A stretch of 64,000 nt of DNA from positions 186,001 through 250,000 of the forward strand of contig JACHLF010000001.1 of assembly GCA_014204435.1 (NCBI GenBank). The letters run 5' to 3'. The DNA comes from Mycobacteroides chelonae (lineage in GTDB: Bacteria > Actinomycetota > Actinomycetes > Mycobacteriales > Mycobacteriaceae). The notes beneath the pieces are model-generated. The model was not told where the DNA came from, did no database searches, and saw nothing but the letters and a program-made list of their open reading frames with translations. A program made the translations under genes and the position numbers. Below, piece after piece: positions 17,331-25,255 of this stretch. Positions within the stretch are counted from its first letter, which is position 1. Each line of letters starts with the position of its first letter.

Positions 17331-18218
17331 ATGTCCAGAATCGCAATCATCGGTGGCGGCAATATCGGCGAAGCACTTATCTCCGGGCTGCTGAGGGCCG
17401 GTCGCCAAGCCAAGGACATCGTCGTGTCGGAGAAGGTCCCCGCGCGGGCGAAGGCGCTTGCCGAGGCCTACTCGATCCGGATCAGCGAGGTGGCCGACGC
17501 CGTCGAGGGTGCCGACTTCATCGTGGTGGCAGTCAAGCCTTCGGATGTGGAGAGCGCGACGACCGAAATCGCCGCGGCGCTGGCGAAACTGGATGCCGAG
17601 GGCGCCGAGCGGGAGACCGAGCAGGTGTTGGTGTCAGTGGCCGCCGGGGTCTCCACGAGCTTCTTCGAATCCAAACTGGCGGCCGGAGCCCCGGTGGTGC
17701 GCGTGATGCCCAATGCCCCGATGCTCGTCGGCGCCGGGGTCAGTGCCCTCGCCAAGGGGCGTTTCGCCAATGACGAGCAGCTCAGCGCGGTTGCCGAGCT
17801 GTTGGAGTCGGTGGGCAGTGTCATCACGGTGGCCGAATCGCAGATGGACACGGTGACCGCGCTGTCCGGGTCGGGCCCGGCGTACTTCTTCTTGCTCGTC
17901 GAGGCCCTCGTCGATGCGGGAGTCGCCTCGGGTCTGACGAGGCCCGTCGCAACCGATCTGGTCATCCAAACCATGGCCGGATCCGCCGCGATGCTCCTGG
18001 AAAGGGCCGAGACCGACGAAAATCGCGCCCCCGGATTGCAGACCCGTACCGAGGTCGACACGACCGCCGCGGAGCTACGCGCAACGATTACCTCGCCGGG
18101 TGGTACTACCGCCGCTGCGCTGCGCGAACTGGAACGTGGAGGTTTGCGGGCAAGCGTCTACGCGGCTGTCGATGCCGCAAAAATACGCTCCGAGCAGCTC
18201 GGAATCACATCAGAGTAA
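17331..18218 (+). CDS. proC: Pyrroline-5-carboxylate reductase ProC
   Basis: Last step of proline synthesis, reducing pyrroline-5-carboxylate with NAD(P)H. 295 residues, the length of M. tuberculosis Rv0500. The Rossmann motif RIAIIGGGNIGEALISGLL starts at residue 3; VVRVMPNAPMLVGAG and ALSGSGPAYFFLLVEALVDA are the family signatures, and the C-terminal dimerisation part includes TITSPGGTTAAALREL. ATG at 17331 is used because it starts directly before the nucleotide fold; the frame is open upstream to 17229. Confidence 0.95.
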   Translation: MSRIAIIGGGNIGEALISGLLRAGRQAKDIVVSEKVPARAKALAEAYSIRISEVADAVEGADFIVVAVKPSDVESATTEIAAALAKLDAEGAERETEQVLVSVAAGVSTSFFESKLAAGAPVVRVMPNAPMLVGAGVSALAKGRFANDEQLSAVAELLESVGSVITVAESQMDTVTALSGSGPAYFFLLVEALVDAGVASGLTRPVATDLVIQTMAGSAAMLLERAETDENRAPGLQTRTEVDTTAAELRATITSPGGTTAAALRELERGGLRASVYAAVDAAKIRSEQLGITSE

Positions 18219-18360
18219 TTTAACCAAATCTTGATCAATTAGCCCACACGGGTATCAGTAACCCCACTGGTCCCGCTATTCTCCTTCTAGCACGTGCGTG
18301 TCCGTACCGCCGATGGGGAAGATCGGCGGCACGACATGTGCCGAGGGAAATGGGTATGCG

Positions 18361-18621
18361 ATGACGTCAATGAACGGGCCATCCGCACGCGACGGGGCTG
18401 GCGCCAAGCCGGGCCGGGACGCGTCGGCTGCTGGCCAATCTGGGAAGGCTCAGTTCCTTACAGTCGCCGAGGTCGCCGCGCTGATGCGCGTCAGCAAGAT
18501 GACTGTCTACCGGCTCGTGCACAACGGAGAGTTGCCCGCGGTGCGGGTCGGCCGGTCGTTCCGTGTGCACGCCAAGGCGGTCAACGACCTGCTGCAGGCC
18601 TCCTACTTCGACGCCGGTTAG
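18361..18621 (+). CDS. BldC/excisionase-type helix-turn-helix protein, Rv0500A orthologue
   Basis: Small DNA-binding protein of 86 residues. After a ~33-residue disordered start comes a MerR/excisionase-like winged helix: FLTVAEVAALMRVSKMTVYR, LVHNGELPAVRVGRSFRVHA, then KAVNDLLQASYF. This is the BldC-like family found throughout actinobacteria; BldC in Streptomyces is a developmental regulator. Targets here are unknown. It follows proC, as Rv0500A does. ATG at 18361 is chosen; the second ATG at 18370 is possible. Confidence 0.85.
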   Translation: MTSMNGPSARDGAGAKPGRDASAAGQSGKAQFLTVAEVAALMRVSKMTVYRLVHNGELPAVRVGRSFRVHAKAVNDLLQASYFDAG

Positions 18622-18634
18622 GCCGTCGGCGAGT

Positions 18635-18677
18635 AGGAACCGGCCGGAGTAGCGGTTTGCGATTCGGCCGGTTTCCT
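18635..18677 (+). terminator. Stem-loop after the BldC-like gene
   Basis: AGGAACCGGCCG (18635-18646) pairs with CGGCCGGTTTCCT (18665-18677), a 12-bp stem with one bulged base and an 18-base loop. It begins 14 bases after the stop and separates this gene from the bS22 gene, so it is probably an intrinsic terminator. Confidence 0.55.
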
Positions 18678-18816
18678 GACGAGGGGCCGTAACGGGTAGA
18701 GTCGGGCGGCACCCTGGTTTCAAGCCTTGAGGGGTTAGGGCGCTCGTGTACGGCTGGCGTCAGCCGCTGTACACCGCCCACGGTAAAGACGATTTCACAG
18801 TAGTTAGCAGGAGTTC

Positions 18817-18918
18817 ATGGGTTCAGTCATCAAGAAGCGGCGTAAGCGTATGTCCAAGAAGAAGCACCGCAAGCTGCTTCGTCGCACCCGCGTTCAGCGC
18901 AGAAAACTCGGCAAGTAA
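18817..18918 (+). CDS. Ribosomal protein bS22 (AURKAIP1/COX24-domain, 33 residues)
   Basis: A very small, highly basic protein: it begins [19 protein letters not shown] and ends [11 protein letters not shown], 33 residues in all. This is the actinobacterial protein annotated Rv0500B in M. tuberculosis and identified in mycobacterial ribosome structures as bS22, a small-subunit protein. AGGAG is located seven bases before the ATG. It sits in the conserved order proC-Rv0500A-bS22-galE2. It is too short for most gene finders. Nearly all residues are lysine or arginine in the middle, as expected for rRNA contact. Confidence 0.93.
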
Positions 18919-18981
18919 ACCTTGCGTTAGTGGGCGTCCGCTCCGGATGCCTACTGCTGCCTTGATGGATAAGCTTCGTCC

Positions 18982-20046
18982 GTGAGTACCGGCGAGACCA
19001 ATCTGCATTACCCAAGGGTTGTGCTGGTCACCGGGGCCAGCAGATTCCTCGGGGGCTATCTGGCCGCACGCCTGGTGCAAAATCCGATGATCAATCGTGT
19101 CATCGCGGTGGATGCGGTCTCTCCGAGCAAGGATCTGCTGCGCCGAATGGGCCGGGCGGAGTTCGTGCGAGCCGATATCCGCAACCCGTTCATCGCGAAG
19201 GTCATCCGCAACGGCGAGGTCGACACGGTGGTGCACACCGCGTCGGCCTCCTATTCGCCGCGCTCGGGTGGACGTGCCGCGCTCAAGGAATTGAACGTGA
19301 TGGGTGCGATGCAGCTGTTCGCGGCCTGCCAGAAGGCTCCCACCGTGCAGCGCGTCGTGGTCAAATCCACTGCGCAGGTCTATGGGGCCAGTGCCTGGGA
19401 TCCGGTGATGTTCACCGAGGAAATGAGTGCGCGTCGTCCCCCATCTGACGGTTTCGCGCGGGACAGCATCGATATTGAGAGCTATGCGCGAGGTTTGGGC
19501 CGGCGCCGTTCCGATGTCGCCGTGACCATCCTGCGGTTGGCCAATCTGATCGGTCCCGGCATGGACACCGCGTTGGCGCGGTATCTGGCGGGTCCCGTGG
19601 TGCCGACCATGCTGGGGCGCGACGCTCGCCTGCAGCTGTTGCACGAGCAAGATGCGCTGGGTGCGCTCGAACGCGCCACCATGGCCGCAAAGGCGGGCAC
19701 CTTCAACATCGCGGCCGATGGCATGATGATGATGTCGCAGGCAGTTCGTCGTTCCGGTCAGCTCGGCATTCCGGTGCCGTCGTTTGCGCTCGCTGCGATC
19801 GCGTCTTTCACCAAGGGCACGCGGTATACGGAATTGAGCTCCGAGCAGCGCGACTGGCTGGCGTACGGGCGTGCCATGGACAACACGCGCATGAAGACAG
19901 AGCTCGGATACCAGCCCAAGTGGACGACCATCGGGGCCTTTGGTGATTACGTGCGGGGGCGTGGGATCACTCCAGTTATCGAGCCCGAGTGGGTACGCTC
20001 ATTGGGAGATCGCGCGGTGGCTCTCGCGCAGAGGATCAGTTCGTAA
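18982..20046 (+). CDS. galE2: NAD-dependent epimerase/dehydratase-like protein (GalE2, Rv0501 orthologue)
   Basis: 354 residues, extended-SDR fold. The nucleotide motif VVLVTGASRFLGGYLAARL starts near residue 13, and VVKSTAQVYGAS marks the usual catalytic Ser/Thr strand. However, the expected YxxxK is not seen: in the equivalent place there is DIESYARGLGRR. The protein may therefore bind NAD and a sugar nucleotide without normal epimerase chemistry. GTG at 18982 is used. The following acyltransferase gene starts 22 bases after the stop, suggesting an operon. The galE2 name is by synteny only. Confidence 0.83.
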   Translation: MSTGETNLHYPRVVLVTGASRFLGGYLAARLVQNPMINRVIAVDAVSPSKDLLRRMGRAEFVRADIRNPFIAKVIRNGEVDTVVHTASASYSPRSGGRAALKELNVMGAMQLFAACQKAPTVQRVVVKSTAQVYGASAWDPVMFTEEMSARRPPSDGFARDSIDIESYARGLGRRRSDVAVTILRLANLIGPGMDTALARYLAGPVVPTMLGRDARLQLLHEQDALGALERATMAAKAGTFNIAADGMMMMSQAVRRSGQLGIPVPSFALAAIASFTKGTRYTELSSEQRDWLAYGRAMDNTRMKTELGYQPKWTTIGAFGDYVRGRGITPVIEPEWVRSLGDRAVALAQRISS

Positions 20047-20068
20047 AAGTAGGGTGGAGGTGAAGAGC

Positions 20069-21142
20069 ATGGCTGGTGAGACAAAAGCGAAAGTTATTCA
20101 ACTGCAGGCTAATTCGGAACGCCATGCTGCACGCGCTCGCCGGGCGCAGGCGCGTGCCGACGCTGGTCGGCGGCACCCGTCATCGTTGACCAGCGACACC
20201 CCGGCTGGAGACTCCGCGGACACCGCCGCGGTGATCCATGACCTTAACGAGATTCGCGCGGCACAGGGCAACGCGCCCGTGGGCGATGAGGAGTCGTTGA
20301 CGGCACTCGCGGCCAACATTGCGGCCGTCGCCGAGTTCATTCGCCGACGAGTCGGTGGCGACTACAACGTTGACGATTTCGGCTTCGATGAACACCTCAA
20401 TGAATCGCTGCTACTTCCTTTGCTGAGGCCATTGTTCAACCGATGGTTCAGGGTTGACGTGACCGGGGTGGAGAACATTCCGGCTACCGGTGGCGCCCTG
20501 GTCGTGGCTAATCATGCCGGTGTGCTGCCGCTCGATGGTCTGATGCTGTCGGTTGCGGTGCACGACCGCTGCCCCGGCAACCGGACACTGCGTAACCTGG
20601 CCGCCGACATGGTGTTCGACGCGCCGTTCCTGGGACAGTTGGCGCGCAAGGCGGGGCACACGCTGGCCTGCACGGCCGACGCGCACCGGCTACTGTCCGC
20701 GGCCGAGCTGACCGCCGTGTTCCCCGAGGGGTACAAGGGCCTGGGCAAGCCGTTCAAGGATCGCTACAAGCTGCAGCGGTTCGGTCGGGGGGGATTCGTG
20801 GCGGCGGCCATCCGGACCGGGGCGCCGATTATTCCGTGCTCGATCGTCGGGTCGGAGGAGATCTACCCGATGATCGCCGACCTGAAGGTGATCGCCCGGC
20901 TGTTCGGGCTGCCGTACTTCCCGGTGACTCCGCTCTTCCCGGCGGCCGGTCCCGTCGGCCTGGTGCCGCTGCCGTCCAAGTGGCATATCGAGTTCGGCAC
21001 GCCGATCCCGACCGAGGGGTACGACGATGCCGCCGCAGACGACCCGATGGTGACCTTCGAAGTCACCGACCAGGTGCGCGAGACCATCCAGCAGACGCTG
21101 TACCGGTTGCTTGCCGGTCGACGCAACATGTTCTTCGGTTAG
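20069..21142 (+). CDS. PlsC-type acyltransferase, Rv0502 orthologue
   Basis: 357 residues. A basic, disordered start (AKVIQLQANSERHAARARRA) leads into a glycerophospholipid-acyltransferase domain: ALVVANHAGVLPLDGLML holds the catalytic histidine, and VFPEGYKGLGKPFKDRYKL the glycine-rich substrate motif; GAPIIPCSIVGSEEIYPMI is the third block. It likely transfers an acyl group to a lipid acceptor at the membrane, but the acceptor is unknown. ATG at 20069 is preceded by GGAGG at nine bases. It forms a pair with galE2 as in M. tuberculosis. Confidence 0.85.
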   Translation: MAGETKAKVIQLQANSERHAARARRAQARADAGRRHPSSLTSDTPAGDSADTAAVIHDLNEIRAAQGNAPVGDEESLTALAANIAAVAEFIRRRVGGDYNVDDFGFDEHLNESLLLPLLRPLFNRWFRVDVTGVENIPATGGALVVANHAGVLPLDGLMLSVAVHDRCPGNRTLRNLAADMVFDAPFLGQLARKAGHTLACTADAHRLLSAAELTAVFPEGYKGLGKPFKDRYKLQRFGRGGFVAAAIRTGAPIIPCSIVGSEEIYPMIADLKVIARLFGLPYFPVTPLFPAAGPVGLVPLPSKWHIEFGTPIPTEGYDDAAADDPMVTFEVTDQVRETIQQTLYRLLAGRRNMFFG

Positions 21143-21155
21143 ATCCCCCCTCCGC

Positions 21156-21218
21156 GCCGACACGCCGTGTTGTGGCGGTTTCGTATCGCACGTTGTCTCC
21201 ATAAGCAAGCGTGTCGGC
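21156..21218 (+). repeat. 63-bp palindromic intergenic repeat, copy A
   Basis: Begins GCCGACACGC and ends with its exact complement GCGTGTCGGC (10-bp arms). The inner part contains GTGGCGGTTTCGTATCGCAC and CCATAAG. It starts 14 bases after the Rv0502-type stop. Two more copies of exactly the same length lie at 37930 and 50048. It is best preserved of the three in its outer arms. Confidence 0.85.
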
Positions 21219-21234
21219 GGCGTAAGTTCAACGC

Positions 21235-22164
21235 GTGATCACCAACCGGGTAACCGAGATGCTGGGTATCGAGCGGCCGATCGTGCAGGCGCCCATGGGC
21301 TGGATAGCGCGATCCCAGCTGGCGAGCGCGGTATGCAATGCGGGTGGGCTCGGCATCATCGAAACAAGCTCCGGTGAGCTCGATGCCATCCAGGGCGAAA
21401 TCCGCGCCATGCGTGAACTCACCGACAAGCCCTTCGGGGTCAACATCGCGCAGGCCTTCGTGCGTGACCCTTCCATCGCGCAGTTCGTGGTGGACCAGGG
21501 CGTGACGTTCGTGACCACTAGCGCGGGTGACCCGAACAAGTACACGCGCATTCTGAAAGACAATGGGCTCATCGTCTTTCATGTCGTCCCCACATTGGCG
21601 GCGGCACTCAAGGCTGTCGATGCCGGAGTCGACGGGCTGGTGGTGGAGGGCATAGAGGGCGGCGGGTTCAAGGACCCGAAAGGTGCATCCACCATGGTGC
21701 TGTTGCCGTTGGTGCGCTCTCAGGTCGATGTTCCGATCATCGCTGCCGGTGGCATCTGCGACGGTGCGTCGATGGCCGCGGCCTTCGCACTCGGGGCCGA
21801 GGGCGTACAGATGGGTACCAGGATGATGTCGGCCGCGGAGTCGCCCATCCACGGAAACTGGAAGGCCGCGGTCGTCGCGGCGCGCGAGACAGACACCGTG
21901 CTGCTCAATCGCCTCACCAAGCCGGGCCTGCGTGCATTGCGCAGCGAGCGCACCGAGGAGATGGAACGACGAGATCTGGTGTCCCTCCTGGAAACCGGAA
22001 ATCCGATGGACCTCTACTTCGGAGGCAACATGGACACCTTCGTGCCGATGAGCGGTCAAGTCGCCGGCCGCATCGGTGGCATCGAATCGGTCAAGGACAT
22101 TCTGGACGCCACCATGGACGAGTTCGCCGCGGTGATCGGCAAGCTCACCGCCCAGTACGGCTAG
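21235..22164 (+). CDS. Nitronate monooxygenase (2-nitropropane dioxygenase family)
   Basis: FMN-dependent TIM-barrel enzyme of 309 residues that oxidises nitronates or acts as a related flavoprotein. Family features: RPIVQAPMGWIARSQLASAV at the N-terminus, NAGGLGIIETSS, GLVVEGIEGGG, VPIIAAGGICDGASMAAAFA and GAEGVQMGTRMMSAAES. GTG at 21235 starts 17 bases after the end of palindromic repeat A. It occupies the place where M. tuberculosis has cmaA2, so it is an accessory gene here. Exact substrate unknown. Confidence 0.87.
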   Translation: MITNRVTEMLGIERPIVQAPMGWIARSQLASAVCNAGGLGIIETSSGELDAIQGEIRAMRELTDKPFGVNIAQAFVRDPSIAQFVVDQGVTFVTTSAGDPNKYTRILKDNGLIVFHVVPTLAAALKAVDAGVDGLVVEGIEGGGFKDPKGASTMVLLPLVRSQVDVPIIAAGGICDGASMAAAFALGAEGVQMGTRMMSAAESPIHGNWKAAVVAARETDTVLLNRLTKPGLRALRSERTEEMERRDLVSLLETGNPMDLYFGGNMDTFVPMSGQVAGRIGGIESVKDILDATMDEFAAVIGKLTAQYG

Positions 22165-22375
22165 GGGTTGCGGGCCCACCCGTGAGCTGTCGTCACGGGC
22201 GGGTGATCGCCGCAGGTCCAGGCCGGCGCGCAGCCGATGTGGCCTGCCGGTGCAGCAAAGGTTCGATGAGGCCGTAGCGGGTGGTCCGCGATGTTTCCTC
22301 GTGACGTCCGAAAATCGTGCTGTAACGATTGTTCTGCTGTGTCGATAGAATCCGCATATTCTTTGCCTATCATCG

Positions 22376-22393
22376 ACATAATAGGCATTATGT
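22376..22393. promoter_or_regulatory. 18-bp inverted repeat before the DUF4352-like gene
   Basis: ACATAAT (22376-22382) and ATTATGT (22387-22393) are perfect 7-bp arms around AGGC. The site lies 35 bases before the GTG start at 22429, in an AT-rich stretch of a 264-base gap. A second, imperfect pair, GTCGATAG (22341) and CTATCATCGAC (from 22368), overlaps it. Probably an operator at the promoter; the regulator is unknown. Confidence 0.45.
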
Positions 22394-22428
22394 TGCTAGA
22401 CCGCTACCTTGAATGAAGGATCTCCACC

Positions 22429-23016
22429 GTGACCGCACCTTCGCTGGAATGTAAGTACATTCCCGCCGTCCACCAGCGGATTAGCAGCGATTATCCTCCA
22501 GCACCCCTGTTTTTCGGGGGCGCCATCGCCATCTTCATCGTCGTTGCCACGCTGGCGGGTATCCATGATGGTAGAAACCCCCGGTACTCGCAGGCGGTGC
22601 TGATTCCCGATGTTGCTCCTTCGGTGGCTGACGGCCGCGGCGGCTGGGCCGAGGAGGTGCGGTCGGGTCCATTAGCCATGATGGTGACGGAGGTCACGGC
22701 GACAGCTACCGCTGGCGATTCTCAACTGTCGCAGGCTGCCCCGGGGCGCCATCTTGTGGTGGGGGTGCGCGTCATTAATGACGGTGCGGATGCCGAGCGA
22801 TTCGAGCCGGCGATTCAGCAACTCGTCGCAGGCGACCAGGTGCTCGGTGCGGACCAAGACGCCTCGCAGCCGCTGCTCGGCGCGGACCTCGGCCCGGGCG
22901 AGAGCGTCGTCGCATCCATCACGTTCGATGTTCCCGACGGGGTCGAGCCCTCCGCGATCCTCCTGCGTGACTCGCCGACGGCCGCCGGAACCCCGGTGAG
23001 TCTGTCTCAGGACTGA
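22429..23016 (+). CDS. Membrane-anchored DUF4352-like protein
   Basis: 195 residues. One N-terminal membrane segment, PLFFGGAIAIFIVVATLAGI (residues 26-45), then an extracytoplasmic beta-rich domain: MMVTEVTATATAGDSQLSQA, PGRHLVVGVRVINDGAD and GESVVASITFDVPDG. This resembles the telokin-like/DUF4352 domain of actinobacterial surface proteins. Function unknown. GTG at 22429 follows GAAGGATCT. It stands alone between the nitronate monooxygenase and the convergent hemophore operon. Confidence 0.65.
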   Translation: MTAPSLECKYIPAVHQRISSDYPPAPLFFGGAIAIFIVVATLAGIHDGRNPRYSQAVLIPDVAPSVADGRGGWAEEVRSGPLAMMVTEVTATATAGDSQLSQAAPGRHLVVGVRVINDGADAERFEPAIQQLVAGDQVLGADQDASQPLLGADLGPGESVVASITFDVPDGVEPSAILLRDSPTAAGTPVSLSQD

Positions 23017-23078
23017 ATCACCGGCGGACGGTACCGGCAGCGTGGTCGTCGAGCACGTCGTCGGTACAGGAGCGACGG

Positions 23079-23360
23079 CTAGGGGTTGCAGCCGCTCGCG
23101 CTGACCCAGCGCCCGTTGTATCCCACGCAGGCGTGAACGTTCGGTGGGGGCGGCGGAGGCGGCGGATCGTCCGGCAGGGGCGCGTAGTCCGCGGGCGGGG
23201 GCGCGTATCGCTGCACCGTGTCGGCGACGTTGGCGCAACCGCTGACCGAGATCCGGCGCCCTCCACCCACACAGACGTCGGCGTTGGCCGCCGGTTGCGC
23301 GATCGGCAGTAAACCGGCGAACACCACCGCGACGGTCGCCAGTGCCGTCACGCGCCTCAT
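23079..23360 (-). CDS. Small secreted cysteine-pair protein
   Basis: 93 residues with a signal peptide (RRVTALATVAVVFAGLLPIA ending near ANA). The mature part has two copies of a cysteine motif, VCVGGGRRISVSGC and ACVGYNGRWVSASGC, separated by a proline-rich linker (PPPP run). Each pair could form one disulphide. Its ATG overlaps the TGA of the hemophore-like gene (ATGA), so the two are translated together. Function unknown; the operon suggests a role outside the cell related to the hemophore. Confidence 0.7.
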   Translation of the reverse strand: MRRVTALATVAVVFAGLLPIAQPAANADVCVGGGRRISVSGCANVADTVQRYAPPPADYAPLPDDPPPPPPPPNVHACVGYNGRWVSASGCNP

Positions 23361-23701
23361 GGCTGGCGCTCCTGCGGAAGCTGGCAACGCTCGCGGAAGT
23401 CCACGACCGGTTGCCGGATGGCGCGTAGATCGTTCTCGGCGTCGGGGTTGGTGCTGAAGTAGGCCTTCACGGCGGTCTGCATCTCGCTGTGCGGCTTACC
23501 GGCCTGGCTGGTGAAGAAATCATTGACGTCCGGATGGGTGAACAGATAGCTCGACGTGGAGGCGGCGACGCCCGCCGAGACTCCGGCCAGATCGGCCGCC
23601 GTGCAGTTCGGCGGGCGGTCCGGATCGGCGTTCGCCGCTGCCGCAGTGAAGAGTGCGGCAGCGCCCAGGGCCGTAAACAGACTTCTGGCAATCATTTTCA
23701 T
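23357..23701 (-). CDS. Secreted heme-binding hemophore-like protein (Rv0203 family)
   Basis: 114 residues with a signal peptide (IARSLFTALGAAALFTAAAA then NADP). The mature protein fits the mycobacterial haem-binding (Rv0203/MHB) family: NCTAADLAGVSAGVAASTSS, YLFTHPDVNDFFTSQAG, VKAYFSTNPDAENDLRAI and RERCQLP; the two cysteines probably form a disulphide. In M. tuberculosis Rv0203 carries haem to MmpL transporters. It is the middle gene of a three-gene operon, ten bases after the DUF1254 lipoprotein. Confidence 0.83.
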   Translation of the reverse strand: MKMIARSLFTALGAAALFTAAAANADPDRPPNCTAADLAGVSAGVAASTSSYLFTHPDVNDFFTSQAGKPHSEMQTAVKAYFSTNPDAENDLRAIRQPVVDFRERCQLPQERQP

Positions 23702-23711
23702 GGACAGATCC

Positions 23712-25145
23712 TTACGTGACTCGTTGTACAGCGGGGGGTTTCCATGTGCCGTCGATGATCGACGGCGGGGTCTCTTTGGGCCAATACAGCCGAAGCATCA
23801 GGTTGAATTTCCCGGCGGGTGCGGGCAGCCAATTCGCCTCTTTCTCGGGCCCCGGGTTCTCGTGCTGCAGGTACAGATCCACCGACCCGTCGGCGTTCGT
23901 GGTGAGGGTGTTGCGTTGGCTCAGGGTGTAGCGGTTCAGCGGGTTGTCGACGAAGAACATTCCTGCGTCGTACATCGTCAGGGACCAGAAGCCTTCGGCG
24001 GGTGGGAACTGCCCCTTGTCGAAGTGCAGGACGTACGCGTTGGCGCCGTCGTACGGCTTCCCGGTGCTGTCGACCTCGGAGGTCGGGTACACGGCGTCTT
24101 GGGGTCGGTTGGCGCCCAAGCCGATTGCGGTGATCGTCGCACGCTGCAGATAGTCCGTGGCGTACAAACCGGTCTTCGTGGTGAACGCCCATTCGTTGAC
24201 GTTCTCGCCGGCGTCCTTGAACTGCGCCATGATCTTGTCGAACGCTTCTTTGGGTACCGACTGCAGGGCATTGACGGTCTCGGTGCCGAGCTTGTCAATG
24301 TCGAAGGGCTTTCCGGCCTCGACGCCGATCTTGGACATCTTCTCCACCATCGGCTTGTCGGCCTCGGCGGGTGGGTTGTCCTTCAGCAGGGTAGCCAGCA
24401 GATCGAAGTACGCCGTGGTGCTCAGGTTGTTGACCTGTTCGCGGACGGGCGTTTTCATGTCGATGCCGGGATCGACCGTGCCGGCTGGAGGGGTATACGG
24501 CGTATCGTACGAACTCAGCGGCACCAACGAGACTTCGTCCTGCAACGCGTGTACGGCCGCGTAATCCTCGGGAGTTCCGGTGCAGTAGATGCGGCCCAGC
24601 AGCCACACGATGGCCGTCGGGGACTTGTACTCGGTGACCCCTTCAGGCAGGGTACCTTTCCAGCCCGGGCCGGTGATGGCGTAGGTCTGCGGCCCGGTGC
24701 CCGTCGTGCGCTTCCCGGGTACTTCGAAGACGTTGGTAAACCCGTCCAACATGGGGAACAGGTAGTACCGGCCGTTCGCCTCCGGCAGGCTTAGAATCCA
24801 CGGTTCTTTGCCCACGTCGACGAACGCGTTGGTGTACAGGGTGTCGGCATTGGGGGCGGTGACGTCACGGAAGGCGGCGTGGGGATACTCGCGCATCCGC
24901 ATGAGTTGTCCCATCGGAGCGCGCGGAGGTTGGGGTTTTTCCACGTTGGTCATCACGCGGCGGGTCATCTCCATGGTGACCAGGGGATAACCGTAGATGT
25001 AGGAGTCCATGGCGAGGGACTTCGCGTCATCGGTGGAAAGTTTCTGGGAATCAGACTCTTTCGAACAGCTGGTGAGTCCGATAGCCAATGCGACGGTACT
25101 CATCACGGCCAAGAATTTGGCCCACTGCGTACACCAAACCTTCAC
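23712..25145 (-). CDS. DUF1254/DUF1214 lipoprotein
   Basis: 477 residues. The N-terminal signal ends in a lipobox, LAIGLTSC with Cys27, so the protein should be lipid-anchored outside the membrane. DUF1254 covers the first half (YIYGYPLVTMEMTRRVMTN, FRDVTAPNADTLYTNAFVDV) and DUF1214 the C-terminus (GFWSLTMYDAGMFFVDNPLN, NWLPAPAGKFNLMLRLYWP). The biochemical role of this family is not known. GTG at 25145 follows AGGAAAGGG. It heads the operon with the hemophore and the small secreted protein and faces a regulator gene of the AraC type. Confidence 0.85.
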   Translation of the reverse strand: MKVWCTQWAKFLAVMSTVALAIGLTSCSKESDSQKLSTDDAKSLAMDSYIYGYPLVTMEMTRRVMTNVEKPQPPRAPMGQLMRMREYPHAAFRDVTAPNADTLYTNAFVDVGKEPWILSLPEANGRYYLFPMLDGFTNVFEVPGKRTTGTGPQTYAITGPGWKGTLPEGVTEYKSPTAIVWLLGRIYCTGTPEDYAAVHALQDEVSLVPLSSYDTPYTPPAGTVDPGIDMKTPVREQVNNLSTTAYFDLLATLLKDNPPAEADKPMVEKMSKIGVEAGKPFDIDKLGTETVNALQSVPKEAFDKIMAQFKDAGENVNEWAFTTKTGLYATDYLQRATITAIGLGANRPQDAVYPTSEVDSTGKPYDGANAYVLHFDKGQFPPAEGFWSLTMYDAGMFFVDNPLNRYTLSQRNTLTTNADGSVDLYLQHENPGPEKEANWLPAPAGKFNLMLRLYWPKETPPSIIDGTWKPPAVQRVT

Positions 25146-25213
25146 GCGCGCCCACCCTTTCCTGCTGCGGTGATAAGTCGCCGAACGTTGATCGTGCAGC
25201 ATGTCCTACCTGC

Positions 25214-25235
25214 TTGTCTTGACAATAGAAGACAA
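25214..25235. promoter_or_regulatory. Inverted repeat between the DUF1254 operon and the AraC-type gene
   Basis: TTGTCTT (25214-25220) and AAGACAA (25229-25235) are perfect 7-bp arms with an 8-base spacer. The site is in the 110-base divergent promoter region and ends 20 bases before the regulator's ATG, so it may be the regulator's own operator and control the hemophore operon. Confidence 0.5.
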
Positions 25236-25255
25236 ATATTTGACATGTTTGGGAC

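Noticed and set aside
18298..18360. Longer start for the BldC-like protein at 18298
   Set aside because: The extra 21 residues look non-coding and the ATG at 18361 matches orthologue length.
19940..20068. Upstream start of the Rv0502-type acyltransferase at 19940
   Set aside because: It overlaps galE2 by more than 100 bases; GGAGG before ATG 20069 supports the shorter form.
21156..21218. 63-bp element as an insertion sequence
   Set aside because: Too short to code for anything, no transposase and no target duplications; treated as a non-autonomous palindromic repeat.
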